Shown here: positions 1-9,456 of the stretch, piece by piece
How the letters are laid out: each line of letters starts with the position of its first letter
How positions within the stretch are numbered: position 1 is the stretch's first letter
From: Pseudomonas triticifolii
GTDB lineage: Bacteria; Pseudomonadota; Gammaproteobacteria; Pseudomonadales; Pseudomonadaceae
Assembly: GCF_014358015.1 (NCBI RefSeq)
Contig: NZ_JACONV010000011.1
Coordinates: 62,001 to 126,000, forward strand
Length of the DNA: 64,000 nucleotides
Reading direction: 5' to 3'
Translations under genes and position numbers: made by a program
The notes under the pieces: generated by a model
The model's input: only the letters and a program-made list of their open reading frames with translations
Told to the model about the DNA's origin: nothing
Databases searched by the model: none

Positions 1-1
1 C

Positions 2-112
2 GCCGCCTGGCTTGCTCCGTGGCTGGCGCGCCCCGCAACCTGGCGCCTGCTGGATGTCATGGTGGCAGTGATGATGTTCAGCGTCGCGGTGCAACTGATT
101 CGCGCCGCGTGA
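2..112 (+). CDS. LysE/RhtB-family amino-acid exporter, C-terminal end (partial)
   Basis: Only the last 36 codons are in the window, ending at the TGA at 110-112. The translation is hydrophobic with the pattern WRLLDVMVAVMMFSVAVQL, which resembles the final membrane helix of LysE/RhtB exporters (these usually end in a 'RLLDRLMG...' helix). The position directly upstream of sodB matches the lysE-type gene I recall next to sodB in P. aeruginosa, which supports the call. Substrate cannot be inferred from this fragment. Confidence 0.55.
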   Translation, partial: AAWLAPWLARPATWRLLDVMVAVMMFSVAVQLIRAA

Positions 113-305
113 TGCTTTTTCATGACCGCTGAGTCGACATCGCTGGAACCTCTATCCCACACAGTTGTTGCGTGGTTATGCCACAGGCCGGGTGCTATAG
201 TCCGGGGTCTGCGCCGCAAAAGAGTAAAACTCCCGGTGCATGCTGTATCCGGCCGCCCGTGATCGGCCGCGCGATTACCGTAATTGACCTGAAAGGAGAT
301 AAACC

Positions 306-887
306 ATGGCTTTTGAATTGCCGGCACTGCCTTATGCCCACGACGCTCTGGCGCCGCACATTTCCAAGGAAACGCTGGAATATCACCACGACAAGCACCA
401 CAACACCTATGTCGTGAACCTGAACAACCTGGTGCCAGGCACCGAGTTCGAAGGCAAGACTCTGGAAGAAATCATCAAGACTTCTTCGGGCGGTATCTTC
501 AACAACGCCGCTCAGGTCTGGAACCACACGTTCTACTGGGAATGCCTGGCACCTAACGGCGGCGGCGAACCTACCGGCGCACTGGCTGAAGCAATCACTA
601 AAGCGTTCGGCTCTTTCGAGAAATTCAAGGAAGAGTTCAGCAAGACGTCCATCGGCACTTTCGGCTCCGGATGGGGCTGGCTGGTGAAGAAAGCTGACGG
701 CTCCCTGGCGCTGGCCAGCACCATTGGTGCAGGCAACCCAATGACCAGCGGCGATACTCCTCTGCTGACCTGCGACGTCTGGGAACACGCCTACTACATC
801 GACTACCGCAACCTGCGTCCAAAATACGTAGAAGCGTTCTGGAACCTGGTGAACTGGGACTTCGTGGCCAAGCAATACGCCGCGTGA
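306..887 (+). CDS. sodB: Iron superoxide dismutase SodB
   Basis: 193 residues, the normal length for cytoplasmic Fe-SOD, which converts superoxide to hydrogen peroxide and oxygen. The N-terminus ([20 protein letters not shown]) is typical of SodB. Metal ligands are visible: the His in EYHHDKHH near residue 27, the His in QVWNHTFYW near residue 74, and the Asp and His of the [14 protein letters not shown] signature near residues 157-161. The start follows a strong AAGGAGA ribosome site at 292-298. A strong terminator follows the stop, so the gene is probably transcribed alone. In Pseudomonas sodB is known to respond to iron through Fur and the PrrF RNAs; that control is not visible here. Confidence 0.97.
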   Translation: MAFELPALPYAHDALAPHISKETLEYHHDKHHNTYVVNLNNLVPGTEFEGKTLEEIIKTSSGGIFNNAAQVWNHTFYWECLAPNGGGEPTGALAEAITKAFGSFEKFKEEFSKTSIGTFGSGWGWLVKKADGSLALASTIGAGNPMTSGDTPLLTCDVWEHAYYIDYRNLRPKYVEAFWNLVNWDFVAKQYAA

Positions 888-905
888 TCTTCAGCACGAC
901 CAAAG

Positions 906-931
906 AACCCGGCCCTGCGCCGGGTTTTTTA
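906..931 (+). terminator. Rho-independent terminator of sodB
   Basis: A CCCGG/CCGGG stem with a short GC loop is followed directly by six T residues, 20 nt after the sodB stop codon. Confidence 0.9.
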
Positions 932-1281
932 TTGCCCGCGCGCGTCCCTTCCTGCTTCTGAACCGCCCTCCCGAACCGCATGCGTCGCCAATGTGTGATC
1001 CAAAAACATGAAGATGATGGCTTTTCGTCAGCTATCTCAGCTTTGTGTATTGTCAGAAAGCGCTATCTGGCTAATATCACAAATCAGTCCTTTTACAGTG
1101 TTACTCTCAAGTTACAAATGCTGCCGTCCGACACAGTGGGCTCAAACCGCCCACCCGTCGATTGCTCCGTGAATCCGGGGTGAGACAGAAAACAGGGATC
1201 CAACCGGATGCAGACTGTTTGAACATCCGGTTTCGAGGTTGACTGGGCTATCCGCCCGCGACTTGAATTAAGGAACGGCCA
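932..1281. other. sodB-bifA intergenic region and bifA leader
   Basis: About 350 bases without a supported gene. A 67-codon open frame at 980-1183 has no recognisable protein features or good ribosome site. The region 1010-1130 is clearly richer in A/T than the flanking genes and probably holds the bifA promoter, but I could not assign -35/-10 boxes with confidence. The distal part contains an inverted repeat (1202-1232) shortly before the bifA start. Confidence 0.5.
1202..1232 (+). repeat. Inverted repeat (hairpin) in the bifA leader
   Basis: AACCGGATG and CATCCGGTT form a perfect 9-bp stem around a 13-nt loop, about 50 nt upstream of the bifA start. There is no T-run after it, so it does not look like a terminator. 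It could be an mRNA leader hairpin or an operator; the role is unknown. Confidence 0.55.
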
Positions 1282-3333
1282 TTGAAGCTGGAACTCAAGA
1301 ACAGCTTGTCGGTTAAGTTACTGCGCGTGGTGCTGCTCTCGGCATTTCTTGTGGGCGTGGTGCTCAGTTGTGCGCAGATCGTCTTTGATGCCTACAAGAC
1401 GCGACAGGCAGTCGCCGAGAACGCCGAACGGATTCTGGACATGTTTCGAGACCCCTCGACTCAGGCGGTCTATAGCCTGGATCGGGAAATGGGCATGCAG
1501 GTCATCGAGGGTCTGTTTCAGGACAACTCGGTGCGCATGGCCTCCATCGGCCATCCGAACGAGACCCTGCTGGCTGAAAAGGATCGCCCCCTCAAAGCTT
1601 CCCCCACGCGCTGGCTCACTGACCTTATTCTGGGCCAGCAGCGCAGCTTCACCACGCAGTTGGTGGGCCGCAGCCCGTACAGCGAGTACTACGGCGACCT
1701 GCGTATCACCCTCGATACCGCCAATTACGGCGAGAGCTTCATCATCAATGCGGTGATCATCTTCGTTTCCGGCGTGCTGCGGGCGCTTGCAATGGGCCTG
1801 GTGCTGTACCTGGTGTATCACTGGTTGTTGACCAAACCCTTGTCCAAAATCATCGAGCACCTGACCGCAATCAATCCCGATCGCCCAAGCGAGCACCAGT
1901 TGCCGCCTCTCAAAGGCCATGAAAAAAACGAGCTGGGGATCTGGGTCAATACCGCCAATCAACTGCTGGCCTCCATTGAGCGCAATACGTACTTGCGCCA
2001 CGAAGCCGAGAACAATCTGCAACGCATGGCGCAATACGACTTCCTGACCGGCCTGCCCAATCGGGTGCAGCTACAGACGCGCCTGGACAAGATTCTGGAA
2101 GACGCGGGACGCCAGCAGGACCGGGTCGCGGTCCTATGTGTGGGGCTGGATGACTTCAAAGGCATCAACGAACAGTTCAGCTATCAGGCGGGCGATCAGT
2201 TGCTGTTGGCGCTGGCAGATCGACTGCGCGCCCACAGTGGCCGACTGGGCGCACTGGCACGGCTGGGTGGCGACCAGTTCGCACTGGTCCAGGCAGATAT
2301 CGAACAGCCTTACGAGGCAGCGGAACTGGCGCAGAACATTCTGGATGAGCTCGAAGCGCCCTTCGAAGTGGACGAGCAGTCCATTCGCCTGCGCGCCACG
2401 ATCGGCATCACGTTGTTCCCCGAGGATGGCGACAGCACCGAGAAGCTGCTGCAAAAAGCCGAGCAGACCATGACACTGGCCAAGGCCCGCTCGCGCAACC
2501 GTTATCAGTTCTATATCGCCAGCGTCGACTGCGAAATGCGTCGCCGCCGTGAACTTGAAAAGGACCTGCGCGAAGCCCTCCCGCGCAACCAGCTGTATAT
2601 GGTCTATCAGCCTCAGATCAACTATCGCGACCACACCATCGTCGGCGTCGAAGCGTTGATTCGCTGGCAACACCCCGAGCATGGCCTGGTGCCCCCGGAT
2701 GTCTTCATCCCGCTGGCCGAACAGAACGGCACCATCATTGCCATCGGCGAGTGGGTGCTTGATCAGGCCTGTCGGCAACTGCGCGAGTGGCATGATCAAG
2801 GTTTCGTGGATCTGCGCATGGCCGTGAACCTGTCCACCGTTCAGTTGCACCACTCGGAGCTGCCGCGCGTGGTGAATAACCTGCTGCAGATCTACCGCCT
2901 GCCGCCACGCAGTCTTGAACTGGAAGTCACTGAAACCGGCCTGATGGAAGACATCACGACCGCCGCCCAGCACCTGCTGAGCCTGCGTCGCTCCGGCGCG
3001 CTGATTGCCATCGATGACTTCGGCACCGGCTACTCGTCATTGAGCTACCTGAAAAGCCTGCCGCTGGACAAAATCAAGATCGACAAGAGTTTCGTGCAGG
3101 ACCTGATCGACGACGATGACGACGCGACCATCGTGCGCGCGATCATACAGCTGGGCAAAAGCCTGGGCATGCAAGTCATCGCCGAGGGCGTCGAAACTCT
3201 CGAACAAGAGGCGTATGTCATATCCGAAGGCTGCCACGAAGGTCAGGGCTACTTCTACAGCAAACCGCTTCCAGCGCGTGAACTGCTGGCTTACCTGAGG
3301 CAGACCAACCGCAACAACGCGGCGATTCTCTAA
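1282..3333 (+). CDS. bifA: Cyclic-di-GMP phosphodiesterase BifA
   Basis: 683 residues. An N-terminal membrane segment (about residues 10-30), a periplasmic loop and a second membrane segment (about 155-178) lead into a cytoplasmic GGDEF domain with the degenerate motif GGDQF (329-333) and an EAL domain with the catalytic motif intact (E457-A-L, plus DDFGTGYSS from 578). BifA of P. aeruginosa and P. putida has this same GGDQF/EAL arrangement and hydrolyses c-di-GMP, lowering biofilm formation and allowing swarming. The gene sits immediately after sodB as it does in P. aeruginosa. The start is a TTG preceded by AAGGAAC at 1270-1276. The degenerate GGDEF site is expected to be inactive in synthesis and may bind GTP as a regulatory site. 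Confidence 0.93.
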   Translation: MKLELKNSLSVKLLRVVLLSAFLVGVVLSCAQIVFDAYKTRQAVAENAERILDMFRDPSTQAVYSLDREMGMQVIEGLFQDNSVRMASIGHPNETLLAEKDRPLKASPTRWLTDLILGQQRSFTTQLVGRSPYSEYYGDLRITLDTANYGESFIINAVIIFVSGVLRALAMGLVLYLVYHWLLTKPLSKIIEHLTAINPDRPSEHQLPPLKGHEKNELGIWVNTANQLLASIERNTYLRHEAENNLQRMAQYDFLTGLPNRVQLQTRLDKILEDAGRQQDRVAVLCVGLDDFKGINEQFSYQAGDQLLLALADRLRAHSGRLGALARLGGDQFALVQADIEQPYEAAELAQNILDELEAPFEVDEQSIRLRATIGITLFPEDGDSTEKLLQKAEQTMTLAKARSRNRYQFYIASVDCEMRRRRELEKDLREALPRNQLYMVYQPQINYRDHTIVGVEALIRWQHPEHGLVPPDVFIPLAEQNGTIIAIGEWVLDQACRQLREWHDQGFVDLRMAVNLSTVQLHHSELPRVVNNLLQIYRLPPRSLELEVTETGLMEDITTAAQHLLSLRRSGALIAIDDFGTGYSSLSYLKSLPLDKIKIDKSFVQDLIDDDDDATIVRAIIQLGKSLGMQVIAEGVETLEQEAYVISEGCHEGQGYFYSKPLPARELLAYLRQTNRNNAAIL

Positions 3334-3450
3334 CGCGCCGATGCCCCTGGAGCGATGAAACACGCGTACGCTTTACACCAGTCTTGAAACCGAATGTTAC
3401 AACCTGTCCAATGCCTGATCGCGACGCGATGGGCGTTTTGCCTTTACATA

Positions 3451-3473
3451 GAATGCAAATCTTTCGCATTATG
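3451..3473 (+). promoter_or_regulatory. Possible Fur box upstream of icmP
   Basis: The sequence GAATGCAAATCTTTCGCATTA contains the dyad AATGC-N9-GCATT and resembles Pseudomonas Fur boxes built on GCAAAT and its complement. It lies about 55 nt before the icmP start codon, a sensible operator position. Imelysin genes are commonly iron-repressed, which supports the idea, but the match to the 19-bp consensus is imperfect. Confidence 0.4.
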
Positions 3474-3528
3474 TCGCAGCTTTTCTGGGCGCCCGCCGCC
3501 ATAACCCCTATAGACGCAGGATTCCGTC

Positions 3529-4899
3529 ATGATTCGTATGCCTCTGGCAACAGCCAGTCTGCTGGCCATCGCTATCTCTCTCGCCGGTTGTGGCGAAGGC
3601 AAGGACAAGGCTGCGGCCCCCGCTCCAGCTGCTACGCCTGCCGCTCCGGCGGCGCCGGCTGCTGCTGCGCCGACACCTGCTGCGCCTGCCCCGGCGGCTG
3701 CCGCCCAGACCAATGACGCTGCGGCCAAGGCGGTCGTTGCCAATTACGCTGCCATGGTCTCTGCAGTGTTCAGCGACGCCGAAGCCGGTGCCAAGAACCT
3801 GAGCACTGCGGTCGATGCCTTCCTGGCCAAGCCCAACGACGAAACCCTCAAAGCCGCTCGCGACGCATGGGTTGCTGCCCGCGTGCCTTACATGCAGAGC
3901 GAAGTCTTCCGCTTCGGCAACACCATCATCGACGACTGGGAAGGACAGGTGAACGCCTGGCCGCTGGACGAAGGCCTGATCGACTACGTCGCCAAGGATT
4001 ACCAGCACGCGCTGGGCAACCCTGGCGCAACCGCCAACATCATCGCCAACACTGAAATCCAGGTCGGCGAAGACAAGGTCGACGTCAAGGAAATCACCTC
4101 CGAGAAGCTTGCCAGCCTGAACGAACTGGGCGGCTCCGAAGCCAACGTCGCCACCGGCTACCACGCCATCGAATTCCTGCTGTGGGGCCAGGACCTGAAC
4201 GGCACCGGCCCTGGCGCGGGCAACCGTCCGGCCAGCGACTACCTTGAAGGCGCGGGCGCCACCGGCGGCCACAACGACCGTCGCCGCGCCTACCTGAAAG
4301 CGGTCACCGACCTGCTGGTAAGTGACCTCGAAGAAATGTCCGGCAACTGGAAAGCCGGCGTCGCTGACAATTATCGCGCCACACTGGAAGCCGAATCCGG
4401 CGAAGACGGCCTGCGCAAGATGCTGTTCGGCATGGGCAGCCTGTCGCTGGGTGAACTGGCGGGCGAACGCATGAAAGTGGCGCTGGAAGCCAATTCCAGC
4501 GAAGACGAACACGACTGCTTCAGCGACAACACGCACAACTCGCACTTCTACAACGGTAAGGGCATTCGCAACGTTTACCTTGGCGAATACACCCGCACCG
4601 ACGGCACAAAGATCAGCGGCCCGAGCCTCTCGTCGCTGGTTGCCAAGGCAGACCCTGCAACCGACGCCACCTTGCGCGCCGACCTGGATGACACTCAGGC
4701 CAAGCTGCAGGCCATCGTCGATCACGCCAACAAGGGTGAACACTTTGACCAGCTGATTGCAGCCGGCAATACCGCTGGCAATCAGGTTGTCCGCGACGCC
4801 ATCGCTGCACTGGTCAAACAGACCGGTGCCATCGAGCAGGCCGCAGGCAAACTGGGCATCACCGATCTGAACCCGGACAACGCTGACCACGAGTTCTGA
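3529..4899 (+). CDS. icmP: Imelysin-family lipoprotein IcmP
   Basis: 456 residues. The N-terminus has a lipoprotein signal ending in the lipobox LAGC (Cys near residue 21), then an Ala/Pro-rich flexible linker (about residues 27-62) and the imelysin (M75) domain. The family motif GxHxxE is present as GYHAIEF, with H212 and E215. IcmP was described in P. aeruginosa as an insulin-cleaving metalloprotease precursor. Later structural work on imelysins suggests iron-related binding rather than proteolysis, so the biochemical role is uncertain. The protein is expected in the periplasm or outer membrane, anchored by lipid. A possible Fur box precedes it and a strong terminator follows it, so it appears to be its own transcription unit. 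Confidence 0.88.
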   Translation: MIRMPLATASLLAIAISLAGCGEGKDKAAAPAPAATPAAPAAPAAAAPTPAAPAPAAAAQTNDAAAKAVVANYAAMVSAVFSDAEAGAKNLSTAVDAFLAKPNDETLKAARDAWVAARVPYMQSEVFRFGNTIIDDWEGQVNAWPLDEGLIDYVAKDYQHALGNPGATANIIANTEIQVGEDKVDVKEITSEKLASLNELGGSEANVATGYHAIEFLLWGQDLNGTGPGAGNRPASDYLEGAGATGGHNDRRRAYLKAVTDLLVSDLEEMSGNWKAGVADNYRATLEAESGEDGLRKMLFGMGSLSLGELAGERMKVALEANSSEDEHDCFSDNTHNSHFYNGKGIRNVYLGEYTRTDGTKISGPSLSSLVAKADPATDATLRADLDDTQAKLQAIVDHANKGEHFDQLIAAGNTAGNQVVRDAIAALVKQTGAIEQAAGKLGITDLNPDNADHEF

Positions 4900-4922
4900 T
4901 CCGCAGCATGGTCTGACGCACG

Positions 4923-4954
4923 AAAATGCCGGTCTCGCTGACCGGCATTTTTTT
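4923..4954 (+). terminator. Rho-independent terminator of icmP
   Basis: AATGCCGGT and ACCGGCATT form a 9-bp stem with a 7-nt loop, followed by a run of T, 25 nt after the icmP stop. Confidence 0.9.
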
Positions 4955-5095
4955 GCCCGCCGAACAGATATAACCAACCCTGCCAGCGATATTTCAGCGC
5001 TGTACGTAGGGCCTTTCCCAAACGCTATTCAGCGTATTGATCACACTTCCGACACCACGGAATATCCGCGCCCCTGCCCTCGTCAAGGCGCGCAC

Positions 5096-5980
5096 ATGCC
5101 AGAGTTTGAAACCGGCCCACTCGATCTGCCCTGGTCGAAAAACGCTTACCTGCTGCTCAACGCAGCTAACGTCCCTGACCTGAAGAGAAAGATCTTTGAC
5201 TGGGAAGTGAGCCAGGCCTGCACGATGCTGTTCCTGCAGACGCGGTTCAGCGAGTTGCTCGAACGCTCACCGGCCCTGATTCAGATCCAGGGCCCACACG
5301 ACCCCATGCTTGCGCGTTTTCTGGCCCATGCCCGTGAAGAATGGGGGTTGTTGCTGTTCAGCCCTGCCGACCGCAAAACCCTTGTCAGCCATCTGCGCTG
5401 GCTGATGTTTGTGGAGAAGCCCACAGGTCAGACCTGCTACCTCAATCTGTCCGACGCGTCGGTCGCCAACGCCCTGTTCAGCCTGCACCCCGCGCACATC
5501 GACCACCGTATCTTCGGCCCCATCGATCAGGTGTATGCCGCCGACAAGATGACTGAGCAGTGGGTCAGCCACACCCGCATTGGTGAGGCAGCAGTTCTGG
5601 ATACAAACGCTGTGTATCGCTTGAGTCCCGAACAGATCGAGGCGCTGGGCGATGCCATCTTTCGTCTGACCGTCATCAACCTCAATCAGCATCTGCGGCG
5701 ATTTTTCCCCGACTACCTGGCTGAAGCGCCATTGAGGGTGCGTTACCAACAGGTGCATGCGCTGGCCAGCAGCGCGTACGAAAAAGGCTTCAAAAGCGAA
5801 GTGGATATCTTCCACTACGCCAATGTCATGTGCTTTCTCGCCACCGAACCGCACGACGCTCATCCTGAAATCCGGGCGCTGCTGCTCGACACCTCTGAGC
5901 TAACCCCGTCGCAGCGTATACAGCAGGCCAACTGGCTTGTGGTCCTGCACGCTCGTCAGCAGGAAGGAACCGCACAATGA
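5096..5980 (+). CDS. DUF4123 type VI secretion effector adaptor/chaperone
   Basis: 294 residues. The segment around residues 85-125 (SPADRKTLVSHLRWLMFV followed by a conserved hydrophobic strand and LSDASVANALFSLH) fits the DUF4123 pattern. Proteins of this family (Tap-1/TEC type) load a cognate effector onto a VgrG spike of the type VI secretion system. The gene overlaps the downstream VasX-like effector by 4 bp (ATGA), which is the usual adaptor-effector arrangement and implies translational coupling. No vgrG, hcp or structural T6SS gene is in the window, so the module is an orphan cargo unit that must use spikes and sheath encoded elsewhere. No signal peptide is seen, as expected for a cytoplasmic chaperone. 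Confidence 0.8.
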   Translation: MPEFETGPLDLPWSKNAYLLLNAANVPDLKRKIFDWEVSQACTMLFLQTRFSELLERSPALIQIQGPHDPMLARFLAHAREEWGLLLFSPADRKTLVSHLRWLMFVEKPTGQTCYLNLSDASVANALFSLHPAHIDHRIFGPIDQVYAADKMTEQWVSHTRIGEAAVLDTNAVYRLSPEQIEALGDAIFRLTVINLNQHLRRFFPDYLAEAPLRVRYQQVHALASSAYEKGFKSEVDIFHYANVMCFLATEPHDAHPEIRALLLDTSELTPSQRIQQANWLVVLHARQQEGTAQ

Positions 5981-8900
5981 CCCCACTGGATACACCGAAA
6001 AAACTGCCTGTCATGGACAAGGCCTTCTGGGAATCCAGAACCAGACGCCATGCCGATACCCGCAGCAACGCGAATAACTGCCCGTCCCCGAGCAACAAAA
6101 TCCAGTTGCTGCCACTGCGCTACGGCCGGGTCGAACGGCTTCGCAGCCAGCCGGATTCGGCGCAGTACACAGGCCTCAAGCGCCCCGTGGGCCTACGCCT
6201 GCTTCGCGATGGCTACCTGTATGTGATCGATGACGGCACCGGCTACCTGCACGAATACCGGATCGAAAAAGGTGTGCCCATCAAGCGGCTCTGGCAGGGC
6301 CGCGAGGTGGTTCAGGACATCCGCCAGACCAGTTCAGGGGAACACGCGCTGGTCTTTCCCCAAGACAGCACGCTTTACGTCGCCTACTCGGAACTGCAAT
6401 GGACCGCTGCCAAATGCGCCCACATTCTTGGCAGCGCTGCAGACCGTTTCTATTTCATGCAGAAAGTGAATCTGGCCGAGGCTGACTGCCTGAAAGGCGG
6501 CGTTCATCTGCGCGTCGAAAAACAGGTCAGCGAACAGCTCGCCGAACTCGCCGAAGGCCCCGCACAGCAATGCTCGACACCCGACATCCCGGACGCGGAG
6601 CAGCAGGATTACATCTGGGAGCATCAGTCTCTGTTTCGCGAAGCCCACCTGGGTGAGCTGAAACATCTAATCAAAGCGAACCACGAGAAAAGCCATCTGT
6701 ACCTGGTGCTCGAAGACAGCATCGGCATCCTCCGCGATCTGGCCGAAGAACAGGACACCGTGGTCGGCTGGATAGAGGAATGGCGCGAGCGAAACAACAA
6801 CGAAACCCGCTTTCTCACGGCTACTTACATCGACACGCTGATGACCATCGGCGACACCACTGCCCGCCAGGTCAACCCCGATTCAACGCTGCTGAAGAAG
6901 ACCACGCCGCCGCAACGTTCGCGCATCTACGACTACCTCAACGCCCGTAACCAGTGGCGTCGGGAGAAAGGCTTGGGACCAGAGCCGGTTTATCGAACAA
7001 CTGGCCAATATTCCACTATGCGAGGCGACGTTTACCAGGAGCGCTCTCAAACCCGGTTCGCCCGACTGGACATGGAAAACAAGCACGCGCAGATGAAATC
7101 GGCGCTGGGCGAGAAGCGCTACAAGGAGCTCGAAGCGGATATCGAAGCGCTGGAGGAAAACAGCCAGGGCACACTGAACGGTGTCGGTCTGGGCTCACGC
7201 GGCATCAACGACCTGATTCGTCATGGCGAGATGCAACGCTATCTGGCGCAAGAGCGCTCGCACCTCAGGCGCTGGACTCAACGACTGGACGACATCACCC
7301 ATGATCGTTTGAGTCTGTTCACCCAGGGCGAACTTTATCGAAGCGCCTGGTACTTCGATCCGGATCACCCTGACCAGTTGAATAACGCGCTGACCATGGA
7401 GCTCAACTGCACCCGAGACCTGTGTCGCACGGAAGAAAGCCTGCAGAAGGTGGGCGATTATTTTCACGGCAATCCGCATTACATCATGCCGGTATTTTAT
7501 GGGCGCCTGAACCTGGATTTCCTGCGCTCCAAGTCAGGCGATCTGCTCAAGTGGCTGGATGATATTCGCAACGTCGGATCGGGCCTGGTCGATGCCCAGA
7601 ACCGTATTACTGACGTCAGCCACATCATGGGCAATCACTGGACCACCACCCTCCATCTGCCTGCGGCCGCACAGCCGCTGCATCAGGCGGTCCTTGCCAG
7701 CTACATCCCGTCCATCGCCCTGCGTATGGAGCAGTGGATGGTGGAGATGAGAAACAAGTTGAACGACGCGCAAGTGCGCCAGCATCTGGACAGCTTTCAT
7801 AAACACAACAATCGAGCCCAACGCCTGGGCGCGCTGGTGGCGATGCAACAAGAAGCCGTCACGCTGAGCATTGCCAGCGAAGCCGACGTGCAGAAATACC
7901 GTGACGCGTTCGTGCGTCTGAACCAGCTGATCCACACCGAAAACGAACTGCTCAGGGAACGAAACCGCCTAAGCAAACTGAGCAGCAAACACTCGCTGAC
8001 CCCAACCCAGCGCAATGAACTGACCTACGACAGGCAGTACAACCAGCAGCAACTGCTACAGACACGTAACCAACTGGCCGCCGTGCGCCGGGAACTGGAG
8101 ACCGCCATCACCCCGACCGGCAGGCCGGTCAACGGGTCCATCGGGGTGAAGTTGAACATCAGCGACGCGCAGTTGCGTGTGCTGGAAGATGAGATTGCGC
8201 GTTTGCGGGCGGGAGTCACCAGAGGATATGCGACCCCGGGGGCAGCCGGGAAAGCGTTCACAGGCAGCTTGTTTCCGTTGCTGGCGATGACGTTGCAGAT
8301 TGGGAATCTGGGGGAGGCTTGGGCGGTTTGGCAGAAGTCTGATGGAAATAGGGCTGCGAAGGATATAGCAATATTAGGCGGGGCTTTGCTCTCACCTGTA
8401 GCCGCAGCGCTTTCAGTTTACCAATCCGCACATATAGCGCTGGTCGACAACGTACTACAGAGATTGGCACGTAATCCTGCAGGAACATCGGGGGGATTAT
8501 TTGCGGTCCGGCTGGGGAAACTGGGCCTGGGCTTGGGTGCTTTAATTGCGCCACTCAGCCTGCTGGGTGCCGTAGGCACAACATTGAACAATTGGGAAAA
8601 ATGGACCACTGCGCTGGACCTTGGCACAACGGGTGAACAGTTCGGTGCCGGGATGGCACTGGCGGGCGATATCGGATCTACCGCTGTTAACTCGATACTA
8701 ACTGGCCACGCCATGATTGAACTATATGGCCTTCTTAGAGAAGTCAGAGCAGCACCTTTAGCCGAGCGAAAGTTGGTCGCCAGCCTGGCCTGGGCAACAC
8801 GAGGCGCACGTTTCCTGCGGTGCGGGATGCGCATGACACCTTGGGGGCTTATCTCCACCGCACTGCAATTAGGCGGGGAATCGCTTTACAACTACTTCAA

Positions 8901-9456
8901 TCTGGATGACCAACAGCGCTGGTTACTCGGTTGTCTTTGGGGCAAAGAACCGGAGGGCTGGGATTGGCCTGGTCACGCGCAAAAGCTCGCTGAAACCAAC
9001 TTGCGTCCCACCCTGCTCGACAAGGGCATGATCCATCGCGAGGTCGATGGCGAACCTGTGCGCAGCCTGCACCTGGTGATGCCCGGCCTGACCCGCACCA
9101 GCTTCGACGATACGTCATTACGCTGGTCGGCGCAGTTGCAGAACGTATCCGATACACAGGATGTCAGCGAAGCCCTTTGCCAAGGGCTCTCGATAGTCGC
9201 CGCATCTCCCTTGACCCTGGCGCTGGAGATTCCGAACAACTGGCAAGGGCATCACGCTCTGCTGCTCATGCGCGTGGCAGTCAAGCCAGCGTTGGTAACG
9301 ACTTATCTAAAAGCCGATCAGGGTTACCTGACTTACCGCATTCCGCTTGGCATAGACGCTGTGAACAAGCCTGTCAGCGCATCGGTCGAGAAACCTGCGG
9401 AAACTCTACAACTCCCGATCACACAGATCACAAGAGAACGTTTGAATGACCTCTGA
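5977..9456 (+). CDS. VasX-like (BTH_I2691-family) type VI secretion effector, probable membrane toxin
   Basis: 1159 residues. The N-terminus (about residues 35-110), with CPSPSNKIQLLPLRYGRVE and a beta-rich 'LRDGYLYVIDDGTGYLHEY' segment, is characteristic of the toxin VasX N-terminal region. The middle (about 370-740) is long and helical with probable coiled coils. Residues about 760-910 hold several hydrophobic stretches (near 762-785, 796-815, 845-870 and 885-912) that could form membrane-inserting helices. VasX kills by permeabilising target membranes, so a pore-forming role is likely here by analogy. The DNA for these helices (about 8330-8790) is visibly richer in A/T than the ends of the gene; I count 29 G+C in 8341-8400. 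This hints at exchange of the toxin part. It overlaps the adaptor by 4 bp and the next gene by 11 bp. Confidence 0.8.
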   Translation: MTPLDTPKKLPVMDKAFWESRTRRHADTRSNANNCPSPSNKIQLLPLRYGRVERLRSQPDSAQYTGLKRPVGLRLLRDGYLYVIDDGTGYLHEYRIEKGVPIKRLWQGREVVQDIRQTSSGEHALVFPQDSTLYVAYSELQWTAAKCAHILGSAADRFYFMQKVNLAEADCLKGGVHLRVEKQVSEQLAELAEGPAQQCSTPDIPDAEQQDYIWEHQSLFREAHLGELKHLIKANHEKSHLYLVLEDSIGILRDLAEEQDTVVGWIEEWRERNNNETRFLTATYIDTLMTIGDTTARQVNPDSTLLKKTTPPQRSRIYDYLNARNQWRREKGLGPEPVYRTTGQYSTMRGDVYQERSQTRFARLDMENKHAQMKSALGEKRYKELEADIEALEENSQGTLNGVGLGSRGINDLIRHGEMQRYLAQERSHLRRWTQRLDDITHDRLSLFTQGELYRSAWYFDPDHPDQLNNALTMELNCTRDLCRTEESLQKVGDYFHGNPHYIMPVFYGRLNLDFLRSKSGDLLKWLDDIRNVGSGLVDAQNRITDVSHIMGNHWTTTLHLPAAAQPLHQAVLASYIPSIALRMEQWMVEMRNKLNDAQVRQHLDSFHKHNNRAQRLGALVAMQQEAVTLSIASEADVQKYRDAFVRLNQLIHTENELLRERNRLSKLSSKHSLTPTQRNELTYDRQYNQQQLLQTRNQLAAVRRELETAITPTGRPVNGSIGVKLNISDAQLRVLEDEIARLRAGVTRGYATPGAAGKAFTGSLFPLLAMTLQIGNLGEAWAVWQKSDGNRAAKDIAILGGALLSPVAAALSVYQSAHIALVDNVLQRLARNPAGTSGGLFAVRLGKLGLGLGALIAPLSLLGAVGTTLNNWEKWTTALDLGTTGEQFGAGMALAGDIGSTAVNSILTGHAMIELYGLLREVRAAPLAERKLVASLAWATRGARFLRCGMRMTPWGLISTALQLGGESLYNYFNLDDQQRWLLGCLWGKEPEGWDWPGHAQKLAETNLRPTLLDKGMIHREVDGEPVRSLHLVMPGLTRTSFDDTSLRWSAQLQNVSDTQDVSEALCQGLSIVAASPLTLALEIPNNWQGHHALLLMRVAVKPALVTTYLKADQGYLTYRIPLGIDAVNKPVSASVEKPAETLQLPITQITRERLNDL

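Noticed and set aside
980..1183. 67-codon frame upstream of bifA
   Set aside because: Atypical codon use, no ribosome site and no similarity I recognise; better read as promoter and leader DNA.
3508..4977. 489-codon open frame on the minus strand opposite icmP
   Set aside because: It is a shadow frame caused by GC-rich codon bias. The plus strand has a clear lipoprotein with imelysin motif and terminator; the minus translation is low-complexity Val/Gly/Arg-rich with no known domain.
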